Notes: generated by a model from the letters alone, not told the origin. A stretch of DNA of 5,760 nucleotides from Candidatus Iainarchaeum sp. (GCA_016931555.1 JAFGEM010000079.1:1-5760); one strand, 5' to 3'. Numbered from the stretch's first letter, positions 1 through 5,250 are shown. Numbers and translations: made by a program.

Positions 1-71
1 ACTTCTGTTTCTTTTCCGCATTCAGAGCAAGTGACTTTATGCATTTCCCTGCCGAATCTATCCTCAGACAT
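1..71 (-). CDS. Small CxxC zinc-ribbon protein, N-terminal part (runs off left edge)
   Basis: Only the first 23 codons are visible. The start ATG is at 71-69, and the frame is open to the window edge. The peptide has a charged leader, then Met-His-Lys-Val-Thr followed by Cys15-x-x-Cys18 and Gly-Lys-Glu-Thr-Glu. This is typical of one half of a zinc knuckle, in the small archaeal and CPR-type proteins with a CxxC-x17-CxxC layout; the second CxxC would lie outside the window. The start is supported by an AGGTGA Shine-Dalgarno at 87-82, about 10 nt upstream; a second in-frame ATG (codon 10) has no such site. The role is unknown; these proteins are usually assumed to bind zinc and possibly nucleic acid. 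The family call rests on a short motif, so it is moderate. Confidence 0.62.
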   Translation of the reverse strand, partial: MSEDRFGREMHKVTCSECGKETE

Positions 72-81
72 TGTTTTTCAT

Positions 82-87
82 TCACCT
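82..87 (-). promoter_or_regulatory. Shine-Dalgarno of the zinc-ribbon gene
   Basis: On the minus strand the bases read AGGTGA, followed by 10 nt and the ATG at 71. This complements the 3' end of archaeal 16S rRNA and fixes the start of the partial gene. It also implies a leadered transcript, with the promoter upstream in the A/T-rich stretch around 95-118. Confidence 0.6.
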
Positions 88-101
88 TTTTTTTGTTATA
101 A

Positions 102-123
102 TACCCTTTTTTATGATAGGGTA
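102..123. promoter_or_regulatory. Inverted repeat TACCCT-N10-AGGGTA in the promoter region of the zinc-ribbon gene
   Basis: A perfect 6-bp inverted repeat (102-107 and 118-123) is separated by 10 bp of A/T-rich sequence. Read on the minus strand, the spacer contains ATAAAAA, a plausible archaeal TATA element, centred about 40 nt from the zinc-ribbon start codon. That places a transcription start just upstream of its Shine-Dalgarno. The symmetry around a possible TATA box suggests an operator where a dimeric regulator could block TBP. It is short, and no second copy was noticed in this window, so the regulatory role is inference. Confidence 0.35.
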
Positions 124-131
124 ACAACTAA

Positions 132-169
132 TTTTGTGCATGGGAAGTATTAAAAGCCCAAGCACAAAA
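132..169. repeat. Long inverted repeat / hairpin between two minus-strand genes
   Basis: Bases 132-144 pair with 157-169. Of 13 positions, 12 are complementary, the exception being an A-A mismatch at 140/161; the loop is 12 nt. The stem begins with TTTTGTGC and ends with GCACAAAA. It lies 35 nt past the stop of the winged-helix gene, so in that transcript it would form a 3' hairpin. It lacks a clean T-run after the stem, with only TT(A) following, so it is not a textbook intrinsic terminator. It could be a 3'-end stabilising or processing structure, or a binding site. It is clearly seen as a structure; the function is unknown. Confidence 0.55.
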
Positions 170-203
170 ACATGTTATGTATAAGAAGAGTGTTTTTTTT
201 TGT

Positions 204-773
204 TTAAAAAAAGTCTTTCTTCAAAATAATTTTATTGGTCAAACCATAGCCATGTTTTTCAATTGCACCTTTTGTTTCCAAGCGCTTTACTGCCCTATGA
301 ACCTGCACCTTATTCAAACCAGTTTCATTTGCAAGTTTAGCCTGAGTCAGTTCAAAATTAAATCTTTTCAAAGTTTCAACAACTGCCTTTTCATCAGGCA
401 GCAAAAGCTTTGCTGCAGTTACCTGTTTTACACTCTTGATTTCCTTTTCGCGCATAATCTGCCACAAAGCCATTCCCGCAACAATTGCAATTATGCCTCC
501 AATAAGATAAACAATGTTCTGCGGAGAGGAAAGAAAAAGAAAAGGATCGCGCATTCTTCCGCCCCCGACATTGGGGCGCGGCAAATCACCATTGCCCGAT
601 ATTTCAGACATCCAAAAGAAGGAATAAACCTGGAAAAAAAACAATAGTATTGAAAAGCCCCCATACGCCAGATTCGCAAGCATTACCAAGACATAGCGCT
701 TTTTTGTACGATAACCCGTTTCATTTGGTTTCGGCCTGAAAAGTGTTTCAAATGGCTTTAAAAAGGATTTCAT
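204..773 (-). CDS. Membrane-anchored winged-helix transcriptional regulator
   Basis: This is a 189-aa protein. The N-terminus is basic and cytoplasmic (1-26, with RTKKR). TM1 is about 27-53, followed by a short external loop (54-85) rich in Gly, Pro, Asn and Arg. TM2 is about 86-106. The C-terminal domain (about 123-189) is a winged helix: helix LLPDEKAVVETLKRF, helix-turn-helix LTQAKLANETGLNKVQVHRA (142-161), then RLETKGAIEKHG as the wing. This matches the COG2512-like class of predicted membrane-associated archaeal regulators, in which the DNA-binding domain hangs from the membrane; no receiver or kinase domain is present. It is divergent from the ABC operon, 79 bp away, and so is the likely local regulator. 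No Shine-Dalgarno precedes the ATG at 773, but a TATA-like element lies about 29 bp upstream, which fits a leaderless mRNA. The membrane wHTH call is strong; the target genes and signal are inferred. Confidence 0.85.
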   Translation of the reverse strand: MKSFLKPFETLFRPKPNETGYRTKKRYVLVMLANLAYGGFSILLFFFQVYSFFWMSEISGNGDLPRPNVGGGRMRDPFLFLSSPQNIVYLIGGIIAIVAGMALWQIMREKEIKSVKQVTAAKLLLPDEKAVVETLKRFNFELTQAKLANETGLNKVQVHRAVKRLETKGAIEKHGYGLTNKIILKKDFF

Positions 774-791
774 AATGGTTTCAACTCGTTA

Positions 792-809
792 CACTTAGTT
801 ATATTAGTG
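792..809. promoter_or_regulatory. Shared divergent TATA element with imperfect dyad symmetry
   Basis: TTATATTA (799-806) reads as TAATATAA on the other strand. Its centre is about 29 bp from the regulator's ATG (773), the usual archaeal TATA-to-start distance for a leaderless mRNA. On the plus strand it would start transcription near 828-830, leaving a leader of about 23 nt with the Shine-Dalgarno of the ABC gene. The element sits inside an imperfect dyad, CACTTA...TTAGTG (5 of 6 arm positions match). One TATA region could therefore serve both directions and be occluded by the winged-helix protein. No convincing BRE was seen. Promoter position is inferred from spacing and base composition. 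Confidence 0.5.
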
Positions 810-837
810 GTTGCAGAAGTATTTTAAACAGCATTGC

Positions 838-844
838 AAAGGAG
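838..844 (+). promoter_or_regulatory. Shine-Dalgarno that sets the GTG start of the ABC ATPase
   Basis: AAAGGAG ends 8 nt before GTG at 853. An in-frame TTG at 847 is only 2 nt from it, and one at 811 lies upstream of it, so GTG 853 is the best initiation codon. Confidence 0.75.
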
Positions 845-852
845 TTTTGCTA

Positions 853-1566
853 GTGAACAATATAGTTTTAGAACTGCAAGATGTTTGGAAAGTATACAAA
901 ATGGACGAAGTAAAAGTTCCCGCACTTCAAGGAATAAACCTTAAAGTAAAACAGGGGGAATTTATAGCAGTTGTAGGCGCCTCAGGCTCTGGAAAATCCA
1001 CTGCACTCCATATTATCGGAGCGCTGGATGTTCCAACAAAAGGTTTTGTTCTACTCGACGGGCAGGAAATATCAAAATTAGATGAATCAAAAATAGCGCG
1101 CATTAGAGGAAAAAAAATTGGCTTTGTTTTCCAAACATTTAACCTATACCCCACATTGAATGTTCTAGAAAATATTGCACTGCCAATGAGAATACACGAA
1201 TTTGACGAGGATAAAATAAATGAAAAATGCAAAGAACTCATAAAACTTGTTGGATTGGAACGCAGGGCAAAACACCTGCCGGCACAACTTTCCGGAGGAG
1301 AAAGGCAAAGAGTAGCAGTAGCACGCGCATTATCATCCCAGCCTTCCATGATTCTCGCCGACGAGCCGACAGGAAACCTCGATTCAAAAACAAGCATGGA
1401 AATACTCAAGCTCTTGGTTGGATTGCATGAAAAAGAGGGAAAAACAATAGTCCTTGTAACGCACGAGCCAGATATTGCCGCTTATGCTGAAAGAATGGTC
1501 GAACTGAAAGATGGCAAAATAATTTACGACGGCAAAGTCAAAAAAAGAAAGGGGTTCTTTAAATGA
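853..1566 (+). CDS. ABC transporter ATP-binding protein, LolD/MacB family
   Basis: This is a 237-aa cytoplasmic ATPase, the usual length for free-standing LolD-like subunits. Visible motifs are: A-loop aromatic Tyr15 in the characteristic VYKM...VPAL context; Walker A GASGSGKST (42-50); Q-loop Gln94 in FVFQTFNL; signature LSGGERQ (146-152); Walker B ILADE (167-171) with catalytic Glu171; D-loop NLDS (175-178); H-loop His204 in VTHEP. All catalytic residues are intact. The family powers MacB, LolCDE and FtsEX-type permeases by mechanotransmission rather than moving substrate through a membrane pore. The partner is the MacB-type permease encoded at 3388-4683. It is the first gene of the operon. 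GTG 853 was chosen from the Shine-Dalgarno and because the family N-terminus begins just before the LELQDVWKVY strand. Its TGA overlaps the next ATG (ATGA). Export versus lipoprotein or envelope work cannot be told apart from this subunit. Confidence 0.96.
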   Translation: MNNIVLELQDVWKVYKMDEVKVPALQGINLKVKQGEFIAVVGASGSGKSTALHIIGALDVPTKGFVLLDGQEISKLDESKIARIRGKKIGFVFQTFNLYPTLNVLENIALPMRIHEFDEDKINEKCKELIKLVGLERRAKHLPAQLSGGERQRVAVARALSSQPSMILADEPTGNLDSKTSMEILKLLVGLHEKEGKTIVLVTHEPDIAAYAERMVELKDGKIIYDGKVKKRKGFFK

Positions 1567-1943
1567 AAAAATATGATTTGTATCTTGTGCTTGCGTTGAT
1601 TTTATGTGCTGCCCTGCTTTTCCTTTCACTGGGTTGCCTGCAGGAAACCCAAAACATGCAATGGCAGGCGAGGGGCTTTCGGGGAGACAGAAACGGAATG
1701 CGCCCTGACTTTGGCGACGGGAATTTCCAAGGCAGAGGGCATTTTCCAGGAGACGAAAGCAGAACGGGACCTTGGTTTGGAGACGAAAACTTTCCAAGCC
1801 AGATGAAAGAGGCACTGGGTTTGAATGCAGATGCATCCGACTCAGAAGTAAAACAGGCCCTCGGGCTTCCAGAAAATGCAACGCAGGAACAGATGCGCGA
1901 AGTGATTATTGAAAAAGGATTATTTCCAAACAGGAGGAATTAA
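1563..1943 (+). CDS. Small exported protein, putative lipoprotein, with G/R/F/D-rich segment and tandem C-terminal repeat
   Basis: This is a 126-aa protein of no family I recognise. The N-terminus is MKKYD, then a hydrophobic stretch (6-24) ending LSLGC. Cys25 is a plausible lipid-modified cysteine, although Ser rather than Leu at -3 makes the lipobox imperfect; an uncleaved anchor is the alternative. Residues 37-78 are low complexity, rich in Gly, Arg, Phe and Asp, with the motif FGDGNF (50-55) echoed as FGDENF (72-77). Residues 84-113 hold two 15-residue repeats starting ALGL. The start overlaps the ATPase stop by 4 bp, with AAAGGGG about 8 nt upstream, so translation is coupled to the transporter. 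Expected location is the outer face of the membrane. It may be an accessory or ligand-binding subunit of the ABC system; this is inference from the operon only. Confidence 0.8.
   Translation: MKKYDLYLVLALILCAALLFLSLGCLQETQNMQWQARGFRGDRNGMRPDFGDGNFQGRGHFPGDESRTGPWFGDENFPSQMKEALGLNADASDSEVKQALGLPENATQEQMREVIIEKGLFPNRRN
1812..1901 (+). repeat. Diverged tandem duplication of a 15-codon unit in the small lipoprotein
   Basis: Codons 84-98 (ALGLNADASDSEVKQ) and 99-113 (ALGLPENATQEQMRE) align without gaps as ALGL-x3-A-[ST]-x3-[VM]-[KR]-[QE]. The DNA has diverged, so the duplication is old and kept at protein level. Each unit has the look of a short loop plus an amphipathic helix, like the LPEDATxEEV-type helical repeats seen in many proteins. 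Confidence 0.7.
1932..1937 (+). promoter_or_regulatory. Shine-Dalgarno deciding the start of the COG1361-like gene
   Basis: AGGAGG sits 7 nt before ATG 1945, within the last codons of the preceding gene. It rules out the in-frame ATG at 1909, which would also spoil the signal peptide. Confidence 0.85.
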
Positions 1944-1944
1944 A

Positions 1945-3387
1945 ATGAACAAAAAAACAACAGCCATGACCTTGGTGTTTTTGGCAATGATTTTAAACAG
2001 TGCATTTGCACAAACAGGAGCTGACAAGGCATACCCTATAGAAGTCACGGGCACAAGCTTTCTGCCAGAAACAATTTATGCGGGAGACGTTGTAAGCCTT
2101 GCAGTGGATATTGAAAACACCGGATCATTTTTAAGTGTTTCAGACCTGCAGGCAACTCTTGAAATAGGAAACCAATTCGAAGGAATAGAGGTGGATAACA
2201 GTGTAGACACAATAAAAAAAGGCACAACTAAAACACTTGTTTTCAAATTCAGGGCAAAAGAAGACACTCTCCCGGGATATTATCCAGCCACAGTGACAAT
2301 GACTTATTTAAGGGGAGACCTGGATGCGCGGGTTACAGCAACCGAAAGCATAACAATTCCTGTTGCAAAAACAGAGAAAAACCTTGATGTTACACTCGAA
2401 CCGAGAGTAATAAATCCAGGCAACCAGACAGAAGTTGCTTTTACAATAAAGAATATTGGCGGAACTCCTGTTTCAAACATTGGTTTTTCATGGGAGGAGG
2501 AAAACGATTTGATACTTCCCGTGGGAGCAGACAACAAGAGATACGTTTCCGTTTTGACTGCAGGAGAATCTGCAAAAGTATCTTATATTCTGGCTGCAGA
2601 CCCCAACATTGCAACAGGAATCTATCCGCTGAACATTGCAATGACATTCACTGACATTGACGGCACAAAAACACAGGAATCCCAAATAGGATTGATTGTG
2701 GGCGGCAAAACAGATTTTGAAATAAGCGCTGAAATACTAAGCACCGGGCAATTGTCAATAAGCATTGCAAACATTGGCTCGAATAATGCAGACGCAGTAG
2801 TAGTGCGAATACCAAGACAGGAGGGAATTTCTGTTAGCGGAAGCAATGCCTCGATTCTCGGAAACCTCAACAAAGGAGACTTTACACTTGCAAACTTTCA
2901 GGTAAGGACAACTGCAATGGCGGGGGGCAGATTTCCCGGAACAACACAGGGGGCAGTGCCGCAGCAGGAAGACAATGCACGAACAGTGTTATTGGAAATA
3001 GATTACACTGACACTACTGGAGAAAGGCAGAGCGTCCAAAAAAGTGTTGAACTTGATTTTGCAGTTTCGGACATTATAACAGGAACCACAGGAACAATGA
3101 ACGGCAGGTTCAGGCAAAGCAGCTCTGGAAGTTCTCTTACGCCTTGGATTTTGCTTGCAGCAATTGCAGTCGGCGCAGTTGCAATCCACAAGTTTTGGGC
3201 TAGGAAAAAAAACTGGAAAAAACTCGGGGCAATAATTGTAATTGCAATTGTATTGTTCCTTGCAGCAATATTTTTCCTGAACTCCAACACAATTGCGCTT
3301 GCAGCAGCAACAGTGGTTAGCTGTGGTTTGCTGGCGTGGTTTTTTGAAATGCACAAACGCCTGAAAAAACAAAAAAAGAGTGAGTGA
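1945..3387 (+). CDS. Secreted COG1361-like (CARDB/NEW3-type beta-sandwich) protein with three C-terminal TM helices
   Basis: This is a 480-aa protein. A signal peptide (about 1-22) ends in SAFA before Gln23. Three beta-sandwich repeats follow, at about 29-141, 145-253 and 255-373. Domains 1 and 2 carry the family marks: a 'V..G....V.F.I.N.G' strand pair (VSLAVDIENTG, TEVAFTIKNIGG) and a 'G.YP......T' strand (GYYPATVTMTY, GIYPLNIAMTF). Domain 3 is more divergent (LSISIANIGSNNAD; VLLEIDYTD). The C-terminus has three hydrophobic helices, about 400-418, 427-447 and 450-469. A basic loop (RKKNWKK) between the first two and a basic tail (HKRLKKQKK) fit the positive-inside rule, so the domains face outward and the tail is cytoplasmic. 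COG1361 proteins often neighbour archaeal ABC permeases. Here it fills the position of the missing MacA-like adaptor and probably forms a complex with the permease (inference). It starts 1 nt after the previous stop; its own stop abuts the permease ATG. Confidence 0.88.
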   Translation: MNKKTTAMTLVFLAMILNSAFAQTGADKAYPIEVTGTSFLPETIYAGDVVSLAVDIENTGSFLSVSDLQATLEIGNQFEGIEVDNSVDTIKKGTTKTLVFKFRAKEDTLPGYYPATVTMTYLRGDLDARVTATESITIPVAKTEKNLDVTLEPRVINPGNQTEVAFTIKNIGGTPVSNIGFSWEEENDLILPVGADNKRYVSVLTAGESAKVSYILAADPNIATGIYPLNIAMTFTDIDGTKTQESQIGLIVGGKTDFEISAEILSTGQLSISIANIGSNNADAVVVRIPRQEGISVSGSNASILGNLNKGDFTLANFQVRTTAMAGGRFPGTTQGAVPQQEDNARTVLLEIDYTDTTGERQSVQKSVELDFAVSDIITGTTGTMNGRFRQSSSGSSLTPWILLAAIAVGAVAIHKFWARKKNWKKLGAIIVIAIVLFLAAIFFLNSNTIALAAATVVSCGLLAWFFEMHKRLKKQKKSE

Positions 3388-4683
3388 ATGCAACTAAAAA
3401 ACTCTTTCAGGCTTTCAGTAAACAGCATAATGCACAGGAGACTGCGCTCCTGGCTCACGCTCTTGGGCATAATAATTGGTGTTGCAGCAGTTGTCTCAAT
3501 AATTTCAATTGGAACAGGCGCCCAGGCAAGCGTGGAAGAAAGCCTCTCTGGATTAGGGGCAGACATGATTACAATAAGCCCGGGGCATAGCAGAGCCACT
3601 GGTTTTGGCGGGTCTTTCAGAATGAGAATTGAAGGTGGAGGGCCATCGGGAGCCGCCTCGGCAGGAACAGACGATTCAGACGAGCCAGCACTCACAAAAA
3701 GAGATTCCAGTGTAATAGAATCCAACCCAAATATAGAATATGTTAATGAAACTGTTTCTGGGAGAGGCACTTTAGTGTTTCTGGCTGAAGAGGCAGGCGT
3801 AAGCATTAAGGGGGTAAATCCTGTTACTTGGAAAGAAATTTCAACTCTTGAACTCGAATCAGGGAGATATTTGAGTGCTAGCGACAGCACTGCAATTGTA
3901 ATTGGAAACAGGATTGCGAATGACTTGTTCAAACAGCCCATAACAATAGGCAGGAGAATAACAATTGAGGACAGGGCTTTTACTGTTGTAGGAATTCTTG
4001 AGGAGTCTGGAAGCGGCGGCATGATGATGGGCAGCAATTCAGATTCAACTGTTTACATGCCCTATTCAACCGCATGGGAAATAACTGACGCGGAAAGAAA
4101 TACGTTCTCCACAATAGAGGCAAAAGTAACAGACGTGGAATTGGTTGGGGAAACAATGGAAGAATTAACGCAGGCTCTTATGCTGTCAAGGAAGGTTACT
4201 GAACAAGACCAGGATTTTAGCATAACTTCATCGCAGGAAATACAAGAACAGGTCGCGGAAACAACAGGAACGCTCACATTATTTTTGGCTGCAATTGCGG
4301 CAGTATCATTATTAGTGGGGGCAGTAGGAGTTGCAAACAGCATGTTTACATCAGTGCTTGAAAAAACAAAAGAAATAGGAATACTAAAAGCGCTAGGTGC
4401 AACGAACAATGAAATACTCACAATATTCATGATAGAATCAGGCTTGTTTGGATTTGTCGGAGGAGTAATGGGAGTAATTTTGGGAACGCTTATTTCTTTT
4501 GGAATGGGAAGCAGCGGAATAATCTCGATGCCAATGATGCGCGGAGGCGCAAGCACTCTTGTCACACCAGAACTGATTGTGGTTGCAATACTGCTGTCAA
4601 CCTTTGTCGGCATAGCCTCGGGAGTAATGCCTGCGAGAGCAGCTGCAAAACTGAAACCCGTTGAAGCGCTTAGATATGAATAG
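3388..4683 (+). CDS. MacB/FtsX-type ABC transporter permease
   Basis: This is a 431-aa protein with the classic layout. The N-terminal amphipathic segment and TM1 (about 18-43, RLRSWLTLLGIIIGVAAVVS) are followed by a large extracytoplasmic MacB core domain (about 44-290). TM2 is about 296-319. The cytoplasmic coupling region KTKEIGILKALGATNNEI contacts the ATPase. TM3 is about 350-374 and TM4 about 395-415, and the end is the family-typical LKPVEALRYE. This is the free-standing archaeal form, without the ATPase fused as in bacterial MacB. Oddities are a Gly/Ser/Arg-rich insertion near 72-95 (GFGGSFRMRIEGGG), a Met triplet (212-214) and a Met-rich TM3-TM4 outer loop (MPMMRGG, 381-387). The ATG follows the preceding TGA directly, and an in-frame stop lies immediately upstream, so the start is secure. 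Function is mechanotransmission across the membrane, with export or envelope maintenance as options; the substrate is unknown. Confidence 0.95.
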   Translation: MQLKNSFRLSVNSIMHRRLRSWLTLLGIIIGVAAVVSIISIGTGAQASVEESLSGLGADMITISPGHSRATGFGGSFRMRIEGGGPSGAASAGTDDSDEPALTKRDSSVIESNPNIEYVNETVSGRGTLVFLAEEAGVSIKGVNPVTWKEISTLELESGRYLSASDSTAIVIGNRIANDLFKQPITIGRRITIEDRAFTVVGILEESGSGGMMMGSNSDSTVYMPYSTAWEITDAERNTFSTIEAKVTDVELVGETMEELTQALMLSRKVTEQDQDFSITSSQEIQEQVAETTGTLTLFLAAIAAVSLLVGAVGVANSMFTSVLEKTKEIGILKALGATNNEILTIFMIESGLFGFVGGVMGVILGTLISFGMGSSGIISMPMMRGGASTLVTPELIVVAILLSTFVGIASGVMPARAAAKLKPVEALRYE

Positions 4684-4701
4684 AATGCTTAATGCAGAAT
4701 T

Positions 4702-4709
4702 GGAGGTGA
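4702..4709 (+). promoter_or_regulatory. Strong Shine-Dalgarno of the last operon gene
   Basis: GGAGGTGA lies 5 nt before ATG 4715. It is the best match to the anti-SD in the window and excludes the in-frame upstream ATGs at 4661 and 4676, which overlap the permease. It suggests independent and possibly high translation of the small secreted protein. Confidence 0.85.
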
Positions 4710-4714
4710 TAAAA

Positions 4715-5158
4715 ATGAAGAAAAAAACGCTGGGAGGAATTGCACTGGTTGCAATAGTCTTGCTGCTTGCTGGCAGTGCATTTGCATTCAGAGGAATAGA
4801 AGAACAAATGCAGAGAAAACCGAATTTCAGTCCGGAAATTCGGGAACAGCTTCAGGCAGCAATAGAAGCAAGAGACTATGCTGCATGGGTTGCTGTGCAT
4901 GAAAACAATGATTTTCCAATGAAAGGGAGAATCTTTGAAATGGTCACTGCAGACAACTTTGAACAGTTTGCAGAAATGCACGAAGCAATGAAGTCTCACG
5001 ACATTGAAACAGCAAAACAAATACGCGAAGAACTTGGCATGCAATGCGGAAAAGGATGGGGCATGGGCAGGTTCGGGCACGGATTTGGAAAAATGCGCGG
5101 GTCAATGAATGGGGATGCAAAATGCGGTTGTGAGCGCAACAATACAAAAGCAGAATAA
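4715..5158 (+). CDS. Small secreted helical protein with Gly/Met/His/Cys-rich tail
   Basis: This is a 147-aa protein with a clear signal peptide (1-24, KKK then a hydrophobic core ending SAFA). The mature part (about 36-109) is predicted helical. It has SPEIREQLQAAIEARDYAAW (39-58), followed by MVTADNFEQFAEMHEAMKSH (76-95) and IETAKQIREELGM. This pattern ('ai...DY.aW', 'it.dNFeqf.e.heam...g....A..i..eLGl') is familiar from small exported proteins of uncultivated archaea and CPR bacteria, but I know no function for it. The tail (110-147) contains Cys111, a Gly-rich stretch with Trp, Met, Phe and His122, and the pair Cys137-Gly-Cys139. That may bind metal or form disulfides. It lies 31 nt after the permease stop and before the operon terminators, so it is probably the last cistron. 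It resembles Spy/CpxP-type small helical envelope proteins only in general style; homology is not claimed. Confidence 0.83.
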   Translation: MKKKTLGGIALVAIVLLLAGSAFAFRGIEEQMQRKPNFSPEIREQLQAAIEARDYAAWVAVHENNDFPMKGRIFEMVTADNFEQFAEMHEAMKSHDIETAKQIREELGMQCGKGWGMGRFGHGFGKMRGSMNGDAKCGCERNNTKAE

Positions 5159-5162
5159 AGCA

Positions 5163-5204
5163 AGGGATTGGGAGCAGTGCTCCCCTTCCCTGATCTATTT
5201 TTTT
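5163..5204 (+). terminator. Operon terminator 1: two-part hairpin with T-tract
   Basis: GGGAGC (5170-5175) pairs with GCTCCC (5179-5184) around a 3-nt loop. After a 2x2 internal loop, AGGGA (5163-5167) extends the stem to TCCCT (5187-5191), and seven Ts follow at 5198-5204. It begins 5 nt after the last operon stop codon. Archaeal termination depends mainly on the T-tract; the hairpin may also protect the 3' end. Confidence 0.75.
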
Positions 5205-5227
5205 AGGAACAATGCTTGAAGTGTGCG

Positions 5228-5250
5228 AAAGCAGGGTTGCCTGCTTTTTT
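5228..5250 (+). terminator. Operon terminator 2: 8-bp hairpin with T6
   Basis: AAAGCAGG (5228-5235) pairs perfectly with CCTGCTTT (5240-5247) around a 4-nt loop, and the Ts run to 5250. It follows the first terminator by 23 nt and lies just before the next promoter, so it may be a backup insulating the downstream gene. Confidence 0.7.

Noticed and set aside
193..201. Run of nine Ts on the plus strand as a terminator
   Set aside because: No plus-strand gene leads into it; on the minus strand it is an A-run just past the regulator stop.
177..647. 156-codon plus-strand frame opposite the winged-helix gene
   Set aside because: The peptide is Cys/Phe/Asn-rich without domain character, antisense to a convincing two-TM winged-helix protein.
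811..852. Upstream TTG starts (811, 847) for the ABC ATPase
   Set aside because: The Shine-Dalgarno at 838-844 lies downstream of 811 and only 2 nt from 847. The added residues match no ATPase N-terminus, and transcription is predicted to start near 828.
1909..1944. ATG 1909 as start of the COG1361-like protein
   Set aside because: It would put 12 polar residues before the signal peptide and overlap the previous gene by 35 nt; AGGAGG points to ATG 1945.
3003..4037. 344-codon open frame antisense to the COG1361-like and permease genes
   Set aside because: It is a frame shadow of two well-supported genes. The peptide is a Pro/Ser/Ile-rich string with no recognisable domain and no upstream ribosome site noticed.
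4062..4613. 183-codon minus-strand frame opposite the permease
   Set aside because: Shadow of the permease TM region; the composition (Ser/Thr/Pro/Ile) is that of an antisense reading.
4661..4714. ATG 4661 as start of the last operon protein
   Set aside because: It would overlap the permease and bury the signal peptide; GGAGGTGA fits ATG 4715.
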